A program made the position numbers and the translations under genes. 64,000 bases of DNA from Terfezia claveryi (lineage: Eukaryota; Ascomycota; Pezizomycetes; Pezizales; Pezizaceae), in NCBI GenBank assembly GCA_015179025.1, contig WHUX01000019.1, forward strand, positions 467,721 through 531,720, written 5' to 3'. Below, one piece after another: positions 55,207-64,000 of this stretch; the stretch's first letter is position 1, and every line of letters starts with the position of its first letter. Under the pieces are notes generated by a model. It saw only the letters and a list, made by a program, of their open reading frames with translations, was not told where the DNA came from and did no database searches.

Positions 55207-58200
55207 ATGGATTTGCGACATATGCATTCTTCACGGGGCGGGGGAGGGCCTGGAGGCATGCCCGGGATGCCAGGAATGGGGATGCCACCAGGTGCCCCAG
55301 TAAACAACGGCCCTCCTCCTCACCATCATCTATCACATCCTCCTCCGCTTCACCATGGCCCTCCTCCACCGTCTGGCCCCGTTGGACGGATACACAGGCC
55401 ATCACCACCGTCAAGTGATCCATACTATGGCCATCACCACCAGCAGCCGCCGCCTCACCACTCTCACCAGCAGCAACACCATCAGCAGCAATTACAGCAT
55501 CATCAACAGCATCCTCAGCCTCCTCACCACGTCCAGCATTCACATCAGCCGCCTTCGCACCATACTCCTCATCCATCACACGGAATACAACAGCCAACGC
55601 GACAATACAAAGAACACTCTAGATCACCAGAGTCTGAACGAATACCCCCATCTTACAGAGCTCCTCAACCACAGCAGAGAAATGGTAAGTCGGCCGCATT
55701 GTTTCTATGCCCCACCCCTTTTTCTCGCCGTTCCTGCCTCTGAAAATTAGGTTCATAATTTTTCCATTGCCTTTTAATTGTTTCGTTGGCCTTTCCTTGC
55801 TATTGCACGTCACTCAAGGTTATTTGACAGTTTGGGCACGTGGCAGCGCGGGGGTTTAACTCCGCGCAAGTGGCTCCCGGCTGGCCCTAACTTTATGTTA
55901 CCCCGGACTAGGCTACTTTGTTCTAAATGTTTTCTTTGCTGGTCTTGATGACTATGGTTTTAGCCAGGCTATATAAGTTTCGCTCAGACAAGAGCTCTAA
56001 ATGTTAACCGAGCCGCGAAAAAAACTAACTCCAAACCTGTGCTTCACAGATTCCTTAACTCCCCTCAGTCTGACAAGTCGCTCGCCAGTTGGCCCACCGC
56101 CCCCAATGTACTCAATGCCGCGCGCCAGCACACCGGATCAGCCACATACACCCTCCAGAGCACCATCGCTAACGGGATCTCCTGTTGTCTATCGTGGTGA
56201 GTGCTCTTTCTTTGGGTGCCTATTGACACTGTGCATGTGATGGTCATGGGCTAATCAAGAGTTGTGCTGGAATGACAAGGCCATCACCCACCACCGCCGC
56301 CACCACTACCTTCTCATGCTCCTCACCATCCGCATCCACCACATCACCAAATGGGCCCCGAGTCAAGGGTGGGTCCTCCACCACCTCACCATCGCGGCAT
56401 GCCTCCCCCTAGCTCTCCCCATCACACAAGCACGCAGATACAACAACAGCCACCTCCACCTCAGCACCAGAGTCAACAGCAACACTCACAACAAGGACGG
56501 CAGCCTCCACCTCCACCTAGTCACCTGAGTCAATCAGCACCCTACCCAGGTGGCCGGGATCTCCCGTCTCTCAGCAATGCACCTCCACAACAGCCACCGC
56601 CACCACCACCACCTCCTCCTCCACGCCAAACCAGTGGCATGAGCATATCCGCAATGCTTGATGGCCCAGCTCATCCAACTCAGACTGTTCCGCCTAAACC
56701 ACCCCCATCCCAACCTGCCACTGACTATAACTCAAGCAAGAGGTCATACACCCCTGATTATCCTCACCAAAACGTGGAGAGGAGCCGCAATGCCAGTATA
56801 GCTAGTAGCCCTGGCATCCATCATCAAGGGTATGGTGGAGGGAAGGGACGAGCCACCCCTGACCATGGTTACCGTCCTCATATGCCCCATGGCCCTCCCG
56901 GGATCATGGCAAACCACCCTCATGGAGTCCCACCGCGCCCTGTGTCACAGCCATTAGCTCCGACAACACAACATTCCCTTTCTTCTGTGCTCCACCAACA
57001 TCAGGATGAGGGGCCTCATCGAGGTCATGCACGCTCGGCTTCGTACCATGACCGCGAGAACAATCCCAATCGGGAAAGAGAACGAGAGCATGATCGTGAA
57101 CGGGAGAGACAGGAGATGATACAAAGGGAAAGAGAGAGGGAGAGAGAGAGGGAGAGAGGGAGGGAAAGATATGAACATGAAATGCGAGAACGGGAAATAG
57201 AAAATGAGAAGTACGAGAGGGATATGAGAGAACGAGAGCGACAGGAACGGGAGTTGAGAGAGCGGGAAAGGTTCGAGCGGGAAAAGCAGGAAAGGGAGAG
57301 GATTATACAGCAGAGGGATAGGGAAATGCGAGAAAGGGAGCAAAGGGAGCGTGAAATGAGGGAAAAGGAACAAGTGCGGATGCAGGAGATCAGAGAGAGG
57401 GAGATGCAAGAAAGGGAGAGGCGCGATAGAGAGCAGAGGGAAAGGCTGGAAATGGAGAGGGAAAGAGAAGCGGGAGCGAGACGGGAGCGAGAAAGGGAGA
57501 GGATGGCAAACACTCATATGGGTCCATCATCTCCTCACGCTAACCACCACCCACATCAACATGGCCCTCCATCCTACCACTCGCATCCACTGACAAGCAT
57601 CTCAAACCCTCACCCGTCGATGACCTCTGCTACACCACCTGCACCCCATGGCCCATCACATACTCCGATGATCGCTGGCATTGCCACTCTCCCCCCGCAG
57701 CAATCATTGAATTCTAATCATGGACCGCTTAACCCTCCCCCACAAACCTCATCATCATACCAATCTTTTGGATACACAACTGCTATGCCACCATCTCCAT
57801 TTGCCTTACCCCCTCCACCTCCCGGAGAGGGTCATGATCGTAGGAGACAAGGGTACGCAGATAATCAACATGGCAGGGCAGAAGAGCTGTTACTCAGTAA
57901 ACAAATGAATGAGAGGAAAGCAGCAGCGCAAAGTGTGGCGCAGGCACAGATTGACCGGAAGAATCCCTTGCTAACAATGAGTGGCTACGATATTAGTCGA
58001 ATGGAAGAAGCAATGAGCGGGCAGCCGGTTTCAAAGAGGGGAATGATGGAGAAGGAAGAGAAAGAAGAGAGCATTGTAGGGGTTCGAGGACGGACTAAAG
58101 AGAAAATCGAGAAAGAAAGAGAGACCGAGGAGGAAGGCCCCCCATCGGCGGTTAGTATGAATACAGGGAAGAAGCGGAGACATCATGTTCATGTCCACCA

Positions 58201-59319
58201 CCACCATCCACCACATCAGTGCGTAAATCTTGGCTCAGTTCATTGACTTATATTGAAATTGTTGTATTTTGCTAACGATAAATTCGGATGTTTAGTCATC
58301 ATATCCACCTTCACCACGCGCATGATAATGATGAGCGCTTCTCCCTTGATGGTGGCCCACTCCATTTACAAGCCCAATCTATCGCCCAAACCAACAGTAA
58401 ACGCGCTATGACTCCTGTGCCCCATCATCACCACCCGCCTCGGCACCATTCTCCGGTTCCTCAACCTCCCGCAAAGCGTCCAAAACTCATTATAAACTCC
58501 ACGCCAGTGGTTGACTCTGTTGCCAATCTGACTCGGTACCACCTCGGCTCGATGGTATACAACCCTTCTGGCAATAGTAATGCTTTGAATAAGGGGTATT
58601 CAACGACACATAGCATGCTGCCTCGCTTTGAAGGGAGAGAAAATTGTATTTTCCAAATCAGGATTCCAAGGAGATATCTATATGAAAGGGAGAGGGCGGA
58701 GATTTGTAAGAGAAGATGCCTCTGGGGATCGGACGTGTATACGGATGATAGTGATGTTCTTGCAGTGCTGGTACATATGGGAAACATACCACCAGTTCTG
58801 CCCAATGGGATTGATCCAGAGTTGGTTTTGGCGCCTCAGCCGGGGTTGATGGAGGATAAGGACAAAGAGTTTGGAAGAAAGGGGTATAGGGCAGCTGCAA
58901 CTGGAAAGGGCAAGAGCGTGGTGAACGGGTCAAATATTGCCGTCCCACCTACTGCCTCGACGGATAGGATTAATGGTGCCCTCCCTGCTGGTACCAAATC
59001 CATACCCAGTGGCTACCTCAATATCAACAAAGATATTATCGTTGATATTCTCATCCTACCTCCTCTTGAGAAATACTCTAGCACTGTTCGCAATGCAATC
59101 AAATCTCGATCCTGGACCAAACAACATGACGGCATGAGCTATAAGGTCTATGACGTCAAGACTGCAGAGCCTGGTGAAGCGGAGGGTAGAGGGAAGAGTA
59201 TGAGAAAGCAGAGATTGAATGAGCGAGAACACATCAGAAAGTGGGGTACTTTACCAGGCAGGGAGGGTGAGGGAGGATTGAGGACCTTGGTTGGGAGGGA
59301 GGCGAAGGTTGGCGCATGA
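55207..59319 (+). CDS. RXT3: Histone deacetylase Rpd3L complex subunit Rxt3
   Basis: Subunit of the large Rpd3 histone deacetylase complex, acting in transcriptional repression in the nucleus. Exons 55207-55684, 56050-56196, 56280-58218 and 58296-59319 join to 1195 residues. The N-terminal half is Pro/His/Gln-rich (PPPHHSHQQQHHQQQLQHH), with few ordered elements. Residues about 465-615 are an extreme Arg-Glu region (REREREHDRERERQE and on), probably a long single alpha-helix. The Rxt3 domain is near the C-terminus (about 930-1120): RYHLGSMVYNPSGNSNALNK, GYSTTHSMLPRFEGRENC, FQIRIPRRYL and CLWGSDVYTDDSDVLAVLVH, ending in IVDILILPPLEKYSSTVRNA. The acceptor at CTTCACAG|ATTCC was chosen because the next AG would give an immediate stop. 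Long proline, histidine and glutamine tracts should vary between strains. Confidence 0.92.
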
Positions 59320-60455
59320 CTCTGAAGTTGGGGGGTTTATTTAGTTAATTATTTCATTATTTTATAACGACGGTTATTCTGCTATTATAGCCATTCTAGT
59401 TTCCTTGCATATTTGGCGGTAGCGTTGTTCACTATTTTATGACGGCCTGTTTGTTATTCGTTCGTCATTATTATTTCTCGGGTTTCAGTGTTGACGCTTT
59501 TAGGTGGATAATCGAAATGCTTTACAGAGAAAAGTTTATTTCTTTCAATGGTTTCAGTTTTTATTTGTATACCGGCTCGAAGAAGAAATGTATCCTTGAC
59601 CTTACATCAATCATCATGGTATTTTCAAAAGGCAGCGCCCTTTGTTATGAACGAGCTAGGAGTTCTTTACTGAGGTGGAAGACATTTTCATTTACTCTTC
59701 TAGACTTTCCTGGTTACGCATTTAAACTTTATGACCTTACCTTGATCCACTCTCCTTTAACAGCTTGGTGCGGGAGGTAGCGCTGGCGAGACGATAGCAT
59801 TGGCAAATTGTTTGTGTATTACCATGGGGCTGACTGAGCACGAGGAATATGAAGACATTTCAAATCCGGGTGCTGGGAATTGCACGGGATTGCAGTGCAC
59901 TTTGTCCCCCAGCAGGGCTTGAGTTGAATGCCAGTGAGAGGTGAAACTACTCGAGGAGATAGGAGCTGTGGATGATTGTAGACATAGTCAGATTGGTGAT
60001 GATAGTAGTGATTGGACCAGTTTACTGTTAATTATGTCCGTGGATGGCCACATCTCTTGATACGCCGTACTACTTGTACCATGTACAACCAAGCTACAAA
60101 AGTACGAAGTAGCCATCTGGTAGTTTGTGCCTTGGGGAGAAAGGCCTTGCGGTTATATTTATCATATTACGTTCTGCCCCCAGTACGGTATGATGGTTTC
60201 TATTCAAATTTCAGCAGATTTGGATTCTTTGTTGCTTCTTCATTACCCTGAATCCACACCCCCAGAGGCTTCGCACGCCAAGATTTCAACTTTTTTTACA
60301 ATATCATGTCCCACTGCCGCAAAATATCGAGTTGAAACACTCCGCCATATGTACACCTGCCCCACACAAAATATTTGAACCACTCCACAAGAACGCTCAG
60401 GACATAGCCGCAATCATCGAAAGCTATAGACTAGAGCTTATTCACGTAATCCAAG
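59320..60455. other. Intergenic region between RXT3 and TSR1
   Basis: Contains the RXT3 3' end and the TSR1 promoter. Open frames are short and without domain resemblance. I see no repeat or mobile element. Confidence 0.45.
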
Positions 60456-62986
60456 ATGGTGGCTGCAGGGCACCACCATAGGTCGACGACCAAGTCCAGC
60501 CACAAGCCATTCAAATCGAGATACGCAACCAAGGGATCATTAAAAGCTAAGGCCAAGGGTATGAGAGTCGGGCCCCACTGATGTTTCACTATCAGTCTTG
60601 GGATATGTGCCGTATTGACTGAGACACTGCAGGTAAGACCGAGGAAACATCCACACGAAAGACCCCCCACCAGCAGGTCCTCTCCAAGCTCGAGCGCCGC
60701 AACAAAGCCCGCCAAATTGCTGCCAATAAGCACCGAGACGTTCTCCGCGCTGGAAAGGTTTTCGATGGCCGCCGTGGTGCAGCTAGAATTATTTCTATAA
60801 TCCCACTTTGTGCTGATGGCGATGCTGCAGATGCGGCTCGAAAGCTCAATGGATCACTAGACATTGCTCTCGACATTCCCACCAGCGGGGTGATTACCGT
60901 AGGCATTGAAAGATTCAAGCAGAAGGTACAATATGTCATTCCGCCACGACAGGATTTCCTCGCAGTCCTCGACGCATGCAAACTAGCGGACTTTGTGATA
61001 TTCATACTATCTGCAAAAGAAGAGGTGGACACGCATGGAGAGTCGCTTTTGAGGGCGATTGAGTCCCAGGGAGTGTCGAACGTGGTTACTGTAGTGCAGC
61101 ATTTGGATACAGTGGAGCCTGCAAAGAGGAGGCCTGATGTGAAGAAGAGTCTGTTGAGCTTCATCAGTCATTTCTTCCCGACGACGGAGAAGGTGCATAG
61201 CTTGGATGCTATGCAGGAGGCACAGAATGTAATTAGGAGCCTGTGCACGCAGAATCCCAAGGGGATACGGTGGAGGGATTCGAGGAGTTATTTGTTGGCG
61301 GAGGAGGTGAGGTGGGATGAGAGGGAGGGACTGGTTGTTGGGGGGACGGTGAGAGGGAAGGGGTTGAAGGCGGATCGGTTGGTGCATATTCCAGGGTATG
61401 GGGATTATCAGGTTGAAAAGATTTGCGCCTGGGCGCAGGAGGAGAAGCTTGCGAAGTCAGCAGATGATATGGTGATGGATACTGATGCACCTTCGGCTGA
61501 ACTGGAGGTTCTTGGGGTACCTACAGCGATACAAGACGACCTTACTGAGCTTGCTCTCGAGGAGGAGGTTATGCGGGATGCGGAAATGGATGACAGCATG
61601 TCTATTGCTACAAGCGTACACACCACGAATCCACATAGTGTCCTCCTGGATGACCATTACTATTTTGAGGAGAAGGAGGATGCGAGATACATCCGCCCGC
61701 GGCGATTACCGAAGGGAACTTCAAACTACCAAGCAGCGTGGATATTGGACAGCGATTTCGAGGAGTCGGATATGGAAGACGTGGAGGAGGATGAAGATGG
61801 AGATGTAGGCATGAGGGATGGGGACTGTGATGGCGAGGAGCCCAAGCCGGAGGACGGGGAGGAGGGTCTATCGGGAGAGAGCAAGAGCATGTATGCACCA
61901 ACGGAGTTTGGTGATGATACAAGGAGTGAGATGTTCTTGGACCCTTCGCCAGAACAGGAGGCCGAGCAGATTCAGGCTTTCCGCAGCCGCCAAAAGGACG
62001 CTGCGGAGGACTTTGAGTTTCCGGATGAGATTGAGCTTCCGCCTAATGTGCTTGCAAGGGAGCGACTTGCACGATACCGCGGGCTAAAGTCTTTGCGGTC
62101 GTCAAAGTGGGAGACAGCACCTGATCTTCCTCATCAGCCGGCTCTTTGGGATCGCCTTGCGCAGATTCAAAATTATGCGGCTACTCGTATGAAGGTGCTC
62201 AATGAGGCTTTGGTTGGTGGTGTTACTGTGGGTACTAGGGTTTTGATCTATATCCGTAATGGCCCTCGAGAGCTAGCAGATCAGAAGCCAAACGTGGTAG
62301 CACTCTACTCGCTTCTCCGACATGAGCACAAGAAGGCGATGGTGCACTTCTCAATCATGCCAACTATCTCTGGCACCATTAGCACCAATGGAGAGGACAA
62401 TGAAGAAGAAGATCCTAACTCACTTACTGCTAACCCTGTCAAGTCGAAGGACCCCCTCATCATCCAGTGTGGTCCACGACGTATGCTCATTAATCCTCTC
62501 TTCTCTTCCTCCTCAGCCCCAACAAAGAACGATCTGTACAAGTTTGAGAAATACCTCCACCCAGCACGAACAAGTGTTGCGACTGTCATTGCACCACTCA
62601 CCTTTGGCAGCGTTCCAGTATTATACTTCCGGCCCTCAGCCGAACGTTCTACCAACCCCACTATGCACTTGCTCGCAACTGGCACTTCCCTGCCGGCAAC
62701 ACCGAGGATTATCGCGAAGAGAATTGTGCTTACGGGTCATCCATACAAGATTCACAAGAGGCTTGTCACGGTTAGATTTATGTTCTTTAATAAGGAGGAT
62801 GTCAATTACTTTAGGCCGGTGCAGTTGTATACGAAGAATGGGAGGTCGGGCTATATCAAGGAGAGTTTGGGAACGCATGGGTGGTTTAAGGCGACGTTTG
62901 ATGGGGGGATTGGGGCGATGGATGCGGTGGCGATGAGCTTGTACAAGAGGGTGTGGCCGCGGGAGGCGGTGCCGTTTAAAGCATAG
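60456..62986 (+). CDS. TSR1: Ribosome biogenesis protein TSR1
   Basis: GTPase-like (but inactive) factor of late pre-40S particles, related to Bms1; shuttles between nucleus and cytoplasm. Exons 60456-60558 and 60633-62986 join to 818 residues, the family length. The N-terminus MVAAGHHHRSTTKSSHKPFK followed by SRYATKGSLKAKAKGK is typical. Further on: VLDACKLADFVIFILSAKEE, TVVQHLDTVEPAKRRPDVKK, GTVRGKGLKADRLVHIPGYG (AARP2CN domain), acidic linkers, then FRSRQKDAAEDFEFPDEIEL, PPNVLARERLARYRGLKSLR and the C-terminal LTGHPYKIHKRLVTVRFMFF with HGWFKATFDG near the end. The P-loop is degenerate, as is normal for Tsr1. RRP12, also a 40S factor, follows 483 bp downstream on the same strand. Confidence 0.97.
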
Positions 62987-63469
62987 ACCGGGGTAGAGAG
63001 GCAGGCAATGGGGGGTATCGATATATTGGCTGGGGGAGAATATTGGCTATGTTTGGGGAAAAGGTGGCGCTCTATCTGGTTCTTTTCTTTGGCAATTTTC
63101 CTCATGTGCTTTTTCATAATTCTGGCGGATGTTACGGTTCTTTGGTTTATGATGGTTTCCTGGATACTTGCTTCCGTCTGAAAATAAAAAGTTGATGGAT
63201 TTCGTCTGCGTTAGAATACTTACCCTGAACTCGCAGCATTTTCCGAGTGTTCGCTGCCAAGATTTGCAACTCTTCCAGCCCACAACTCCAAAATTGTATT
63301 TTTCCCCTGCGCATCTCGGCCAGCTTTGGAGCGATCGCGGCTTCAATTGTTGCCGCCTCGAGCCCCGTGAAGGGTCGCACTTGCCACAAGAGGCCCCAGC
63401 ACTTATCAAACCCGCAGTCCGTAAGACTATACCTCCCAGCTGAGCGAGTTTGAGGACATTCTCACCAAG
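62987..63469. other. Intergenic region between TSR1 and RRP12
   Basis: Expected to hold the TSR1 terminator and the RRP12 promoter and 5' UTR. An upstream frame (63168-63443) is not supported as coding. TTACCCTGAACT at about 63222 resembles the recurrent GTTACCCTGA element but overlaps possible exon or UTR sequence. Confidence 0.4.
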
Positions 63470-64000
63470 ATGTCCTTGCTCGAGGCAAAGCTCTCCAAAG
63501 TTCGGAATCCGAACCAGCAGAACCAGAAGCAGGTGCGCCTCAGCCTACCCACCTCTCGTCTAAAACGTAGATAGATACTAACTTTCCTCTAGGTCACCGT
63601 CGTCCTCTCTGCCGTCGAAGATATCCTCCGCGAACAAGGCACCACCGAATTCACCCCCACAGCCTACGTCGCCGCCCTCCTCTCCCTCCTCCCGCAATCA
63701 ATATCCCAAACAGACGTAGTCGACGCCGGGCTTGCCTACTCCGTCGTCTATCTCCTCGACCTCGTCACTCCATTCTGCCCAGCCCCACTACTGCGATCGA
63801 AATTCACACAGATCCTAGTACACCTTGCGCCTGTGCTCACCAATCCCGAGGCCGAAGCACCACTGCTGCGAGCGGCTATTGGATGTCTTGAGTCGTTACT
63901 CCTTGCACAAGATGGCCCTGCATGGGCAGTACCGCAAAAGGACGTTGGGCCAAGGAGGGCATTGGCGGGGCTATTAAATCTTGGAGTGGATGATAGGCCG
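63470..64000 (+). CDS. RRP12: Ribosome export factor RRP12, N-terminal part (truncated by the window end)
   Basis: HEAT-repeat protein needed for nuclear export of both ribosomal subunits. Exon 1 is 63470-63532, reading MSLLEAKLSKVRNPNQQNQK with Q next. Exon 2 starts at 63593 (VTVVLSAVEDILREQGTTEF) and runs off the window. Matching family blocks: TPTAYVAALLSLLPQSISQT, YSVVYLLDLVTPFCPAPLLR, SKFTQILVHLAPVLTNPEAE and APLLRAAIGCLESLLLAQDG. The start is chosen because the family begins directly with a short charged helix before VVLSAVED. An upstream exon cannot be excluded. The remaining roughly 1000 residues lie outside the window. Confidence 0.93.

Noticed and set aside
56954..57517. Two long minus-strand frames opposite the RXT3 Arg-Glu region
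   Set aside because: They are the reverse complement of GAGAGG-type codons, giving Ser/Leu/Arg or Phe/Pro-rich strings with no meaning of their own.
63222..63233. TTACCCTGAACT as another GTTACCCTGA element
   Set aside because: It lacks the first base of the 10-mer and overlaps possible RRP12 5' sequence with a GTAAG donor on the complement, so it was not counted.

Overview
This window looks like nuclear DNA of a filamentous ascomycete fungus. Most genes carry short spliceosomal introns of about 50-80 bases. The gene set is typical of filamentous fungi: fused tryptophan synthase, SPX-domain phosphate transporter, Rxt3, dynactin p150 and an arrestin-like trafficking adaptor. Long gene-poor stretches hold transposon relics. 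The class cannot be fixed from the sequence alone.

Layout. 2.6-14.8 kb is a run of minus-strand genes: RNA polymerase II subunit RPB3, bifunctional tryptophan synthase, a clearly decayed copy of V-ATPase subunit B, a Nudix diphosphoinositol polyphosphate phosphohydrolase and arginyl-tRNA-protein transferase ATE1. 15-18.9 kb is gene-poor and contains a dead Tc1/mariner transposase. 18.9-34 kb holds COX11 and DIC1 (divergent), a small basic protein and SEC17 (divergent), dynactin p150 and a convergent SPX phosphate transporter. 36.8-44.6 kb holds an arrestin-like protein, a mitochondrial-type microprotein, an Asp/Asn-rich protein and 6-phosphofructo-2-kinase/fructose-2,6-bisphosphatase. 48.3-50.5 kb is a membrane-anchored alpha/beta hydrolase. 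50.5-55.2 kb is a relic zone with a complete MITE. 55.2-64 kb holds RXT3, TSR1 and the start of RRP12; the last two are neighbouring 40S ribosome-biogenesis genes on one strand. For nearly all complete genes I joined exons by hand and the spliced length is a multiple of three.

The most unusual signal is a set of micro-insertions of 7-30 bp. They share one constant end (TAGTC..., or ...GACTA on the other strand), have a variable other end, and are flanked by 8-9 bp direct repeats like target-site duplications. The main family is the 15-mer GTGCCAACCAGACTA, with six exact copies and several variants here; two other families begin TAGTCTCGTGCC and TAGTCCGGCGA. One copy sits inside the dead transposase, where the duplicated target is obvious, and three are nested at a single site. 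I know of no described element this small with this structure; it is the best candidate for an undescribed system in the window.
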